DNA of 22,548 nucleotides from JBIQLO01 sp044464175 (GTDB lineage Bacteria > Planctomycetota > Phycisphaerae > Tepidisphaerales > Tepidisphaeraceae): the NCBI GenBank assembly GCA_044464175.1, contig JBIQLO010000045.1:1-22548 (forward strand). Direction: 5' to 3'. The notes beneath the pieces were generated by a model, which had not been told where the DNA came from, searched no databases, and saw nothing but the letters and a program-made list of their open reading frames with translations. Shown here piece after piece: positions 8,196-15,827 of the stretch (positions within the stretch are counted from its first letter, which is position 1; every line of letters begins with the position of its first letter). The position numbers and the translations under genes are program-made.

Positions 8196-9227
8196 ATGGC
8201 ATTTTGCTATCCCCCGGTCCTGTGTGTCGACGACGATCCCATCGCGCGGGAGATCCTCTGCCGTCAGCTGGCGGCGGCCGGCTATCCGACGCTGGAGGCG
8301 TGCAGCGTCAAGGAGGCGCTGGACCTGGTTTTCGTCGAACGCCCGCGCATTGTCATTTCGGACCTGGCGATGCCGGAGACCGACGGGTTGCAGTTGTGCC
8401 GGTATCTGCGTGCCCGCCAGGACCTGCCGTTCATCTACGTCATCATGCTGACGGCCCATTCCGAGAAGAAGCGGATGATGGAGGCGTTCGAGGCGGGGGT
8501 GGATGACTTCCTCAGCAAGCCGTATGACGGGGGGGAACTGGAGGCGCGTCTGCATGCCGCCCGGCGGGTCTTGGCGCTGGAAGAGCGGCTTAGACAGCGG
8601 ATGGATACAGCGCAGCGGCTGAGCCAGCGGCTGAGCGCGGCCAACCAGCGGCTCAAGGCGCTGGCCAGCACGGATGAACTGACGGGTCTGTACAACCGGC
8701 GGGAGGCGGTGCTTCGGCTCAATGAGCTTTGGAAGCAGGCCGAGCGTTACGGGCAGAGCTTTTCGGTCGCCATCGCGGATGTGGACCGGTTCAAGCAGAT
8801 CAATGATGAGCATGGGCATCTGGCGGGGGACGCGGTGCTGCAGCAGGTGGCGCAGGCGCTGCGGGAGGGGGTTCGGGAGTGTGACATCATTTGCCGGATC
8901 GGTGGGGATGAGTTCCTGATCCTGATGCCCAACACTTCGGACGAGGCGGCGCAGCAGGCGGTGGCGCGATGTTGCCAGCTGGTGGAGGACCGGACGGCCT
9001 CCACGATCCCAGCGCGGGTGAGCATCGGCACGGCCGAGCGCTCCGGCAGCATCAGCGATCCGCAGCAGCTTTTGCAGAAAGCGGACCGGCAGCTTTACGC
9101 GGCCAAGGCGCTGCGGGGGCCGAGCCGGGGCGCGGAGTTCAACCCGGTGGCCAGTGCATGCGACGGCCGGCCAGAACATGCAGGTGCAGGTGCCACACTT
9201 CTTGACCAGCCTGCGCTCCACAGTTGA
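8196..9227 (+). CDS. Response regulator with GGDEF domain (diguanylate cyclase)
   Basis: This 343-aa protein has an N-terminal receiver domain (Asp56 in ISDLAMP, DDFLSKPYD) joined by a coiled-coil-like linker rich in Arg, Gln and Leu (about 130-155) to a GGDEF domain opening with ASTDELTGLYNRR. The active-site signature is intact (GGDEF at 236-240). The allosteric inhibition site RxxD is also present as RECD at 227-230, exactly five residues before GGDEF. It should make cyclic di-GMP from two GTP, with product feedback inhibition and activation by receiver dimerisation, as in WspR and PleD. It is third in the kinase operon, beside a phosphodiesterase of opposite activity. The last 30 or so residues run past the usual end of the GGDEF fold (AAKAL) and overlap the convergent HIT gene by 89 bp. 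Confidence 0.93.
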   Translation: MAFCYPPVLCVDDDPIAREILCRQLAAAGYPTLEACSVKEALDLVFVERPRIVISDLAMPETDGLQLCRYLRARQDLPFIYVIMLTAHSEKKRMMEAFEAGVDDFLSKPYDGGELEARLHAARRVLALEERLRQRMDTAQRLSQRLSAANQRLKALASTDELTGLYNRREAVLRLNELWKQAERYGQSFSVAIADVDRFKQINDEHGHLAGDAVLQQVAQALREGVRECDIICRIGGDEFLILMPNTSDEAAQQAVARCCQLVEDRTASTIPARVSIGTAERSGSISDPQQLLQKADRQLYAAKALRGPSRGAEFNPVASACDGRPEHAGAGATLLDQPALHS

Positions 9228-9477
9228 AGACGGTCCGGTAATCGGTGTGGCCCATCTGTTTCATCAGGCGCTGGGCCACCAGAAACATCCCGCCGACCAG
9301 GGCCTGGTCCGCATCCTTCACATCATTCAGGGTTGGGATGACGCGCTTGGGAATGACCAGCAGATGCACCGGAGCCTGGGGATTGATGTCCTCGATGGCG
9401 ATGTAGGTTTCATCCTCGAAGACGATTTTGGCGGGGATTTTCCGCTCGATGATTTTGGTGAAAATCGATTCTTCCAT
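9139..9477 (-). CDS. HIT family (HINT-type) nucleotide hydrolase
   Basis: This 112-aa protein is full length for the HINT branch of the histidine triad family. It starts MEESIFTKIIERKIPA, has INPQAPVHLLVIPK in the middle and ends with the triad WHLHLHVLAGR (His96, His98, His100) followed by MHWPPG. Relatives hydrolyse purine nucleoside phosphoramidates and acyl-adenylates in the cytoplasm; the physiological substrate in bacteria is not settled. A GAGGAAGG lies just before the ATG. The gene starts 12 bp after the HNH-nuclease gene, so the two are probably co-transcribed. Its 3' end overlaps the REC-GGDEF gene by 89 bp on the opposite strand, and the triad itself is encoded just upstream of and inside that overlap. 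Confidence 0.93.
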   Translation of the reverse strand: MEESIFTKIIERKIPAKIVFEDETYIAIEDINPQAPVHLLVIPKRVIPTLNDVKDADQALVGGMFLVAQRLMKQMGHTDYRTVFNCGAQAGQEVWHLHLHVLAGRRMHWPPG

Positions 9478-9489
9478 GATCCGCCTTCC

Positions 9490-10173
9490 TCACTTGAGTT
9501 CGACCGTCCAGTAGGCCGTGTCCAGAAACTGCTTCCAGCTGCGGTACCGCTCGTCGGCCAGCCGAACCGTCAGGACCGGGCTTCGGCGCGGCTTGACGGG
9601 CCGGGTAATCAGGCGCATGCGCGCCTGTTCGGGCGTGCGTCCGCCCTTTTTGATGTTGCACTTGACGCAGCAGCAGACGATGTTTTCCCAGGTGCTGCGG
9701 CCGCCCTGGGAGCGCGGGACCACATGGTCCAGGGACAATTCGCTGGTGGGCATGTGCTTGCCGCAATACTGGCAGCGGTTGCTGTCGCGGGCATAGATGT
9801 TGCGGCGGTTGAACTTCACATCCTGGCGCGGCAGCTTTTCATAGCCCAGAAGTCGAATGATTCGCGGGACTGCGATCTGGAAGCGCACGGTGTGAATCCA
9901 GTCGTATCCATCGGGCTCGAATTCGGCCTTCAACTGTGACAGCTCACGCCACTCGAGGAAATCCAGATTCTGCCACTGGCTCTGGCCTTTGGCGTCGGTT
10001 TCGATATGGATGACCTCGGCCATGTCTTTGCAGAGCATGGAAAAGGCCCGGCGCACATTCACCACCCGCAGCGCCTGATAGTGCTTGTTGAGCACCAGGA
10101 CATTGGCGTTGAGCGCGGCTGAAACGGCCGCGCTCATTGGATCAGGAGGATTCACCGTTTCAGCTAAATGCAT
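9490..10173 (-). CDS. HNH endonuclease domain protein
   Basis: This is a protein of about 227 aa. An N-terminal region of some 120 residues (VLVLNKHYQALRVVNVRRA) leads to an HNH nuclease domain with a zinc knuckle. It has CQYC (Cys134, Cys137), then LSLDHVVPRSQGG with the catalytic His150, Asn164 in TWENIV, and CVKC (Cys169, Cys172). This resembles the single-domain HNH proteins found singly in many bacterial chromosomes, whose role is unknown; phage-like and restriction-linked HNH proteins share only the nuclease core. The ATG at 10173 is used because the longer frame to 10230 begins with TTG and a non-conserved stretch, though no strong ribosome site precedes 10173. No methyltransferase or other restriction partner is nearby, and the HIT gene follows by 12 bp. 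Confidence 0.85.
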   Translation of the reverse strand: MHLAETVNPPDPMSAAVSAALNANVLVLNKHYQALRVVNVRRAFSMLCKDMAEVIHIETDAKGQSQWQNLDFLEWRELSQLKAEFEPDGYDWIHTVRFQIAVPRIIRLLGYEKLPRQDVKFNRRNIYARDSNRCQYCGKHMPTSELSLDHVVPRSQGGRSTWENIVCCCVKCNIKKGGRTPEQARMRLITRPVKPRRSPVLTVRLADERYRSWKQFLDTAYWTVELK

Positions 10174-10277
10174 AGGACAACCATCGAACTCACCTGATTT
10201 TAGACGTTGGTGCGCCAAAGGCAAAAACAAGGGGACTTGCGCGGGGGGCGGTGGCTGGGAATGCGGGATTCAGGGCT

Positions 10278-10412
10278 ATTGGGTTTGGTTCGTTTCGTAA
10301 AATGTCGTAGTGGTGTCGGGGGCGCCAGGATGGGATTGGAGAGCGCCAGCGGGGTTTTGAAGGGCATTGGGTTTGGTTGGTTTGGGTTCGGGGTGACAGA
10401 ATGTCGTGGTGG
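10278..10412. repeat. Imperfect direct repeat pair in the intergenic region
   Basis: ATTGGGTTTGGTT occurs exactly at 10278-10290 and 10366-10378. Each copy is followed by a near-identical AATGTCGTAGTGG / AATGTCGTGGTGG (10301-10313 and 10400-10412, one mismatch), the second copy being 11 bases longer internally. GCGCCAG is also duplicated between them (10322 and 10343). The complementary strand reads AACCAAACCCAAT. Confidence 0.6.
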
Positions 10413-10530
10413 CTGACTGGCAGAAGGGGGTGGATTCGCTTGGAAGAGGGAAGGACGGCGTGACAAAGCGGCGCAGTCACGAAGAAGGGGTGAGGTCGGG
10501 TAGGATGAAAGATGAAATTCATGATAGGGT

Positions 10531-10558
10531 AGTTTAGCAACTGTTTGGTATTTGTCAA
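10531..10558 (-). promoter_or_regulatory. Candidate sigma70-type promoter for the HNH-HIT genes
   Basis: On the minus strand TTGACA (10558-10553) is followed after 16 bases by TAAACT (10536-10531). The -35 box is perfect and the -10 box matches 4 of 6. Transcription would begin near 10524 and give a leader of about 350 bases before the HNH start at 10173. Confidence 0.35.
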
Positions 10559-10810
10559 GGAAAAAAATCCGCAGCCGTTTGGTCGTCCGCAGTACTGCCA
10601 ATGCCCGCGCTGGCGGAAGGAAGGCCAGAAGCCCGGGACTCGGGATGAAAGCATTCCAGACTTCAGGCAGTGGACGGCAACCATTCCAAAGAGAGAGGCC
10701 GAAAGCCTGTTCCACGATTCGGTGAATGAGGGCAGTGGCGGTACGAGATCGGAAGGGAGGCTTTTCCTGGTCGGTGATCGCTCCGATCCGGCCAGGGGCG
10801 GTGAGTTATC

Positions 10811-10838
10811 TTGACATGCCGGCAGCGCTCCCTATGAT
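10811..10838 (+). promoter_or_regulatory. Sigma70-type promoter of the tRNA-Gln gene
   Basis: TTGACA (10811-10816) and TATGAT (10833-10838) are separated by 16 bases. The tRNA begins 15 bases after the -10 box, so transcription would start only a few bases before the mature 5' end. Confidence 0.7.
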
Positions 10839-10853
10839 TTGACGAAACGCTTT

Positions 10854-10924
10854 TGGGGAATGGTGTAACGGTAGCACAACAGACTCTGGATCTGTTTGTC
10901 TAGGTTCGAATCCTAGTTCCCCAG
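10854..10924 (+). tRNA. tRNA-Gln (anticodon CUG)
   Basis: A 71-base cloverleaf can be folded by eye. The acceptor stem is TGGGGAA with TTCCCCA; the U1-A72 end is characteristic of tRNA-Gln. The anticodon stem is ACAGA with TCTGT around the loop CTCTGGA (anticodon CTG). The T arm is CTAGG-TTCGAAT-CCTAG, and the D arm closes with GTG and CAC. The discriminator base is G. CCA is not encoded (CTT follows), so it must be added after transcription. It reads CAG codons. Confidence 0.93.
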
Positions 10925-10931
10925 CTTTTGG

Positions 10932-10962
10932 CCCCCGGCTCTTGGAAGAGGCGGGGGTTTTT
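10932..10962 (+). terminator. Rho-independent terminator after tRNA-Gln
   Basis: CCCCCG pairs with CGGGGG (10932-10937 and 10952-10957) around an inner CTCT/AGAG stem, and TTTTT follows at once. It lies 7 bases after the tRNA and should separate it from the flavin oxidoreductase gene. Confidence 0.8.
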
Positions 10963-10999
10963 CATTTTTCCGGCGGGGTGGGGGGCCTATGATGGGGAG

Positions 11000-11995
11000 A
11001 TGAAAAAGCCTGCGGTTTCCATTCTCGATCTGGCGTTTATTCCGGCCGGGTCCACGCCGGGGGAGGCGTTGCGGCACACGCTCGATCTGGCACAGCATGC
11101 GGAGGGGTGGGGTTATCGGCGCTTCTGGCTGGCGGAGCATCATAACATGCCGGGGATTGCCAGCGCGGCCACGGCGGTGGTGATCGGGTATGTGGCCGGG
11201 GGGACACGGACGATCCGGGTGGGGGCGGGGGGGATCATGCTGCCCAACCACGCGCCGCTGGTGGTGGCGGAGCAGTTTGGGACGCTGGAATCGCTCTTTC
11301 CGGGCCGGATCGACCTGGGGCTGGGGCGGGCGCCGGGCACGGATCAACTGACGGTGCGGGCGCTGCGGCGGACGGCGGCCAGCGCCGAGAGTTTTCCGCA
11401 GGATGTGCTGGAGCTACAGGCGTATTTTGAGCCGCCGGAGCCGGGGCAGGCGGTCCGAGCGGTGCCTGGGGCAGGGTTGCGGGTGCCGCTGTGGATTCTG
11501 GGGTCCAGTCTGTTTGGGGCGCAACTGGCGGGGATGCTGGGGCTGCCTTATGCGTTTGCCTCGCACTTTGCCCCCGAAGCACTGACGCAGGCGCTGGAGG
11601 TGTATCGCAGCACGTTCAAACCCTCGCGCCAGTTGGACCGGCCGTATGCCGCCGCGGGGATCAATGTCATCGCGGCCGAGACCGATGCACAGGCCCAGCG
11701 GTTGTTCACCTCGCCCCAGCAGCAATTCACCAATCTGCTGCGCGGCAGTCCGGGGCAGTTGCCGGCTCCGATCGAGCAGATGGACGCCTACTGGAGCCCG
11801 GTGGAAAAAGCGCACGTCTCGGCCAAGCTGGCGCGCTCTTTTGTGGGCGCTCCTCAGACCGTGGAGCGCGGGTTGAAAGCGTTTGTTGAGGAGACGGGGG
11901 TGGATGAGGTGATCGTGGCGGCGGCCATTTATGAGCATGAGGCGCGGCTTCGGTCTTATGAGATTCTGGCGGGGATTTTTGCCGAGAGTTGGTGA
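11000..11995 (+). CDS. Luciferase-like (LLM class) flavin-dependent oxidoreductase
   Basis: This 331-aa protein belongs to the bacterial luciferase-like superfamily of FMN/F420-dependent TIM-barrel enzymes. It starts MKKPAVSILDLAFIPAG and shows RFWLAEHHNMPG, RVGAGGIMLPNHAPL and DLGLGRAPGTDQ (around residues 105-114), which are typical of the MsnO8-like subgroup. The C-terminal part contains FVGAPQTV and EVIVAAAIYEHEARLRSYEIL, the usual end of the fold. Members reduce or oxygenate small substrates with reduced flavin; the substrate here cannot be predicted. The ATG at 11000 is chosen because upstream in-frame codons read through the tRNA terminator; GGGGAG lies immediately before it, closer than usual. 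It runs in the same direction as ileS, 243 bp upstream of it. Confidence 0.88.
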   Translation: MKKPAVSILDLAFIPAGSTPGEALRHTLDLAQHAEGWGYRRFWLAEHHNMPGIASAATAVVIGYVAGGTRTIRVGAGGIMLPNHAPLVVAEQFGTLESLFPGRIDLGLGRAPGTDQLTVRALRRTAASAESFPQDVLELQAYFEPPEPGQAVRAVPGAGLRVPLWILGSSLFGAQLAGMLGLPYAFASHFAPEALTQALEVYRSTFKPSRQLDRPYAAAGINVIAAETDAQAQRLFTSPQQQFTNLLRGSPGQLPAPIEQMDAYWSPVEKAHVSAKLARSFVGAPQTVERGLKAFVEETGVDEVIVAAAIYEHEARLRSYEILAGIFAESW

Positions 11996-12017
11996 GAGGT
12001 GTCGGGCAGGGCCGGGG

Positions 12018-12081
12018 CGTGAGCGAATCCAGTGGGCCAGGATGGCGTCTTTGGCCCATCGTCGGCCCGCCGGCGCTCACG
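12018..12081 (+). other. Nested stem-loop between the flavin oxidoreductase and ileS
   Basis: CGTGAGCG (12018-12025) pairs with CGCTCACG (12074-12081), and inside it GGGCCA (12034-12039) pairs with TGGCCC (12052-12057). No T-run follows, so it does not look like an intrinsic terminator. It lies 157 bases before the ileS start and could be part of its leader. Confidence 0.35.
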
Positions 12082-12238
12082 GCTCAGAAAGGGGGCAGGC
12101 AGTGGCAGGCTCAAAGCTGTTCTGCGCCGTTCGGCCAGGAGGGGCACAGGTGGTATTGTGGATGATTCCTCGAGTGTGCGCTTCACCCGAAGTGGGGATG
12201 CCGTTAGGATGGTCGGGCAATCAACGAAGCGGAATACG

Positions 12239-15121
12239 ATGGCGAGCGACACGAAAAAGAACTACAAGCAGACGCTGAACCTTCCCAAGAGCACCTTTCC
12301 CATGGAGGCCAAGCTCACGACCAATGAGCCTGTGCGCCTGGAAAAATGGCGGGAGATGAAGCTCTATGAAAAGCTGATGGAGGCGCGGGCGGGGGGGGAG
12401 CGGTGGGTGCTGCATGATGGTCCGCCGTTCGCCAACGGGGACATCCACATTGGCCATCTGATCAACAAAACGCTCAAGGATGTGATCCAGCGGTTCCGCT
12501 CCATGCAGGGGCGGCAGACGCCGTACGTGCCGGGGTGGGACTGCCACGGGCTGCCGATCGAGCACAAGATTCAGCAGGAACTGGGCCCGAAACTGCGGGA
12601 AATGGAGACGATCGACATCCGCCAGCGTTGTTATGCCTATGCCGAGAAATACGTGGGCATCCAGAGCGGGCAATTTCAGCGCCTGGGCATTCTGGGGAAC
12701 TGGGAAAACCCATATCTGACCATGAAGCCGGCCTATGAGGCGGCCACGCTGGAGGTCTTTGCCCGGTTTGTGGAGGCGGGGCTGGTCTACAAGCAGCTCA
12801 AGCCGGTGCATTGGTCCATTGCCAACCAGACCGCCCTGGCGGATGCGGAGCTGGAATACAAGGATGTGGAAGGCCCGAGCATCTACGTGGAATTTCCGGC
12901 GGAGGATTCGGCGATTCGGGAGTCGGTGTTTGCCAAGGCCGTAGAGGCGCAGGCATCGGTTCCGGTCGAGTTCCTGGTCTGGACGACGACGCCCTGGACC
13001 CTCCCGGCGAACCTGGCGATCGCGGTGCATCCGGATGTGGAATACGCGCTGGTGCGCTATACGAAGGAGGGGCAGCCCCGGCTGGGCATTGTAGCGGCGG
13101 CGCTGGTGGGGCAGGTGTTTGAGAACCGCCCGGGGGTTGAGCACGGAGAGACGATCGCCACCGCCAAGGGGAGTGAGCTGGTGGGGTTGAGCTACCACCA
13201 TCCCTTCATCGACCGTGTTTGCCCGATCGTGGCGGCCGAGTATGTCACGACGACCGACGGCACCGGGCTGGTTCACACAGCCCCGGGGCACGGGGAAGAG
13301 GACTATGCCACCGGGATCACCAACGGCCTGGAGATTTATTGCCCGGTGCTGCACAACGGACGGTTCGATGAGACGGTGCCGGAGTGGCTCATCGGGATGC
13401 GCGTGTGGGAGGCGAACCCGGTCATCACACAGAAGCTGCGCGAGGTTGGGTTGCTGCTGGGGGAGCAGACGATCACCCACAGTTACCCGCATGACTGGCG
13501 CAGCAAGACGCCGACGATTTTTCGGGCGACCGAGCAGTGGTTCATCGCGCTGGACAAGCCGTTTGGGCTGCTGGGCGAGATCGGCGTCCGGCCGCAGACC
13601 TTGCGGCAGCGTGCCCTGGCGGTGGCCGAGGGGGAGATCACGTTTGTGCCCAAATGGGGTCAGGCGCGGTTGACGGGGATGCTGCAGTCGCGGCCGGACT
13701 GGTGCATTTCGCGGCAGCGGGCGTGGGGTTTGCCCATTCCGGTTTTCTACAATGACAAAGGGCAGCCGCTGCTCAGCGGCGATTCGGTGCGGGCCGTGGC
13801 GCAGCGATTTGCGGAGAAGGGGTCGGATGCCTGGTTCACCGATTCCCCGGCCGAGCTGCTGGGGGCGGACTTCAAGTATCCGCCGGGCTTCTCGGCCGAT
13901 ACGCTGCGGAAGGAAAAGGACATTTTCGATGTGTGGTTTGAGTCGGGCAGCTCGTGGCACGCGGTGCTGCAGGGGCGGGACTATCTGAAGTTCCCGGCCG
14001 ATCTTTACCTGGAGGGCTCCGACCAGCATCGCGGATGGTTTCAACTGTCGCTGCTGCCGGCGTTGGGGGCGGCGGGGCAGCCGCCGTTCCGGCAGGTGCT
14101 GACGCACGGCTTTGTGGTCAAGCCGGACGGCACGAAGGTGTCCAAGAGCGACAAGGAATATGTGACGGCGACGCAGGAGATCGAGCGGCACGGGGCGGAC
14201 CTGCTGCGGCTGTGGTGCTGCAGCGTCGATTACCAGGGGGACATCCCCGTCAGCCCCAAGGCGCTGGCGGAATTCAGCGACAAATACCGGAAGATTCGCA
14301 ACACGCTGCGTTATCTGCTGAGCAACCTTTACGATTTCGATCCGGCGCGGGATGCGCAGGAGATTCCGGCCAAGAGCCTGGACGGGTGGGCGTCGGCCGA
14401 ACTGGAGCAGCTCATCCAGCAGACGATCGCCGCGTACGATGCGTATCAGACGCATCGGGCGTTCCGCCTGCTGCACGAGTTTTGCACGGTGCAGATCAGC
14501 GCCATCTACGGCAACGCGATGAAGGATCGGCTGTATTGCGATGCGCCGGACTCGCCGCTGCGCCGGCGCTGCCAGACGGTCATGTACCAGATGCTGATTG
14601 CCTTGACGAAGCTGCTGGCGCCGATGCTGGTCTTCACGGCCGACGAGGTGTGGGAGCACATTCCGCACAAGCCGGCAGGGGAGGGGGATCTGCCAAGCAT
14701 TCATCTGGCGTTGCTGCCGGAGTCGGCGGGGGTGGCCGTGACGGATGAACAGCGGGAGGAATGGAACCTGCTGATGCAGCTGCGCGAGCAGGCGCTGGGG
14801 CAACTGGATCGTCTGAAGAAGGAGAAGGGACTGAACAAGGCGCTGGATGCGGAGATCGTCTATCTGATCAATGACGATGCGCTGCGCCGGGATCTTCAGG
14901 CGTATGGGCCGGATTTGGAGGATTTGGTGGGGGCGGGGCACCATACGTTTGCGGAAAAGACCACGGCCGGACCGGCGGTGGAGGTGCAGCTGATTGACCG
15001 GCGGGAGACTTATCCCGCGTGCGCCCGGAGCTGGAAGCGCCGGCCGGATGTGGGGGAGGATCCGGATTATCCGGATTTGTGCCTTCGGGATGCCGAGGCG
15101 GTGAAGCTGCAGAGCAAGTGA
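12239..15121 (+). CDS. ileS: Isoleucyl-tRNA synthetase
   Basis: This 960-aa class I synthetase charges tRNA-Ile with isoleucine in the cytoplasm. It has the HIGH motif at residues 70-73 (GDIHIGHL) and the editing (CP1) domain with TTTPWTLPAN near 250 and GHGEEDY carrying the conserved editing Asp355. DVWFESGSSWH, YLEGSDQHRGWF and a KMSKS motif in the form KVSKS (633-637) follow. The C-terminus aligns with the bacterial zinc-finger tail, but the four ligand positions read Cys928, Ser931, Cys948 and Asp951, so two of four cysteines are replaced while the spacing is unchanged. The start at 12239 (MASDTKKNYKQTL) is typical of bacterial IleRS; an ATG at 12209 is a less likely alternative. It precedes purN by 7 bp, so the two are translationally close and probably one operon. 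Confidence 0.96.
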   Translation: MASDTKKNYKQTLNLPKSTFPMEAKLTTNEPVRLEKWREMKLYEKLMEARAGGERWVLHDGPPFANGDIHIGHLINKTLKDVIQRFRSMQGRQTPYVPGWDCHGLPIEHKIQQELGPKLREMETIDIRQRCYAYAEKYVGIQSGQFQRLGILGNWENPYLTMKPAYEAATLEVFARFVEAGLVYKQLKPVHWSIANQTALADAELEYKDVEGPSIYVEFPAEDSAIRESVFAKAVEAQASVPVEFLVWTTTPWTLPANLAIAVHPDVEYALVRYTKEGQPRLGIVAAALVGQVFENRPGVEHGETIATAKGSELVGLSYHHPFIDRVCPIVAAEYVTTTDGTGLVHTAPGHGEEDYATGITNGLEIYCPVLHNGRFDETVPEWLIGMRVWEANPVITQKLREVGLLLGEQTITHSYPHDWRSKTPTIFRATEQWFIALDKPFGLLGEIGVRPQTLRQRALAVAEGEITFVPKWGQARLTGMLQSRPDWCISRQRAWGLPIPVFYNDKGQPLLSGDSVRAVAQRFAEKGSDAWFTDSPAELLGADFKYPPGFSADTLRKEKDIFDVWFESGSSWHAVLQGRDYLKFPADLYLEGSDQHRGWFQLSLLPALGAAGQPPFRQVLTHGFVVKPDGTKVSKSDKEYVTATQEIERHGADLLRLWCCSVDYQGDIPVSPKALAEFSDKYRKIRNTLRYLLSNLYDFDPARDAQEIPAKSLDGWASAELEQLIQQTIAAYDAYQTHRAFRLLHEFCTVQISAIYGNAMKDRLYCDAPDSPLRRRCQTVMYQMLIALTKLLAPMLVFTADEVWEHIPHKPAGEGDLPSIHLALLPESAGVAVTDEQREEWNLLMQLREQALGQLDRLKKEKGLNKALDAEIVYLINDDALRRDLQAYGPDLEDLVGAGHHTFAEKTTAGPAVEVQLIDRRETYPACARSWKRRPDVGEDPDYPDLCLRDAEAVKLQSK

Positions 15122-15128
15122 GGGCGAC

Positions 15129-15827
15129 ATGGACAGGAGCGGAAATGCGATCGAGAAAGGGAGCGGGGGCGGGGGGCAGGCCGCGGTTGGGCCTTCTCCC
15201 ATCCGGCTGGCGGTTTTGATCAGCGGGTCGGGCACGACGATGCAGAACCTGATCGACCGCATTGGGGCGGGGGAGCTGGCGGGGCAAATCCGGCTGGTGG
15301 TTGCCTCACGTCCGGGGATCGCCGGGATTGCGCGGGCCGAGGCGGCAGGGCTGGCGAGTTATGTGGTGGAGCGTTCCACGGCGGGGGATTTGGAGACCTT
15401 CTCCAAGCGGGTGTTTGCCCTGTGCGACGATGCGGGCGTGGATCTGGTGTGCATGGGGGGGTGGCTTTCCTTGCTGAAGGTGCCGGAGCGCTGGCTGGGG
15501 CGGGTGATGAACATCCATCCTGCGCTGCTGCCGTGCTTTGGGGGGAAGGGGATGTTTGGGCGGAAGGTACACCAGGCGGTTCTGGAGGCGGGGGTGAAGG
15601 TCTCGGGCTGTACTGTTCACTTCGTCAACGATGAATACGACAGCGGGCCGATCATCCTGCAGCGCACCTGCCCGGTGCTGGATGACGACACGCCGGAGAC
15701 TTTGGCGGCCCGGGTATTTGAGGAGGAGAAGATTGCCTATCCGCAGGCGATCGGGCTGTTTCAGCAGGGGCGGCTTCAGATTCAGGGGCGGCGCGTGCGG
15801 GTTTTGCCGGCGGAGGGGTCGATTTGA
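15129..15827 (+). CDS. purN: Phosphoribosylglycinamide formyltransferase (GAR transformylase)
   Basis: This 232-aa enzyme transfers the formyl group of 10-formyltetrahydrofolate to GAR in the third step of purine synthesis. After a Gly/Ser-rich N-terminal extension of about 24 residues comes RLAVLISGSGTTMQNLID, the phosphate-binding start of the fold. The catalytic triad is complete: Asn128 and His130 in MNIHPALLP, and Asp171 in NDEYDSGPI. The stretch from His130 to Asp171 is a few residues longer than in the E. coli enzyme, with a Gly/Lys-rich GGKGMFGRKVH loop. The ATG at 15129 has GAGGG just upstream and follows the ileS stop by 7 bp. Its stop codon lies inside the -35 box of the next promoter. 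Confidence 0.94.
   Translation: MDRSGNAIEKGSGGGGQAAVGPSPIRLAVLISGSGTTMQNLIDRIGAGELAGQIRLVVASRPGIAGIARAEAAGLASYVVERSTAGDLETFSKRVFALCDDAGVDLVCMGGWLSLLKVPERWLGRVMNIHPALLPCFGGKGMFGRKVHQAVLEAGVKVSGCTVHFVNDEYDSGPIILQRTCPVLDDDTPETLAARVFEEEKIAYPQAIGLFQQGRLQIQGRRVRVLPAEGSI

Larger units (their letters stand above)
10174..10853. other. 680-base intergenic region with imperfect repeats, no convincing gene
   Basis: No frame here has a protein-like composition; the longest open frames on the minus strand are rich in Pro, Asn and Ser and look like translated spacer DNA. The left part (about 10276-10415) is G/T-rich on the plus strand and contains an imperfect direct repeat. The middle holds a candidate minus-strand promoter (10531-10558). 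The right end carries the tRNA promoter (10811-10838). Between about 10560 and 10800 nothing specific is recognisable. Confidence 0.7.

Noticed and set aside
9490..10173. HNH gene as part of a restriction or phage-defence system
   Set aside because: No methyltransferase, helicase or toxin-antitoxin partner is adjacent; the neighbour is a housekeeping-type HIT gene.
10190..10715. Two overlapping minus-strand open frames in the spacer
   Set aside because: Their sequences are Pro/Asn/Ser-rich and cross the direct repeats. No ribosome site or domain is seen, so they look like translated non-coding DNA.
10545..10814. 89-codon plus-strand open frame before the tRNA
   Set aside because: No ribosome site, no recognisable domain, and it runs into the tRNA promoter; composition is not protein-like.
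12148..12155. AGGTGGTA upstream of ileS, resembling part of a T-box
   Set aside because: The rest of the conserved T-box sequence and a following terminator are missing.
12221..15262. Very long open frame antisense to ileS (about 1000 codons)
   Set aside because: It mirrors the high GC third positions of ileS, is rich in Arg, Pro, Leu and His, and shows no domain. The plus strand has an unmistakable synthetase.
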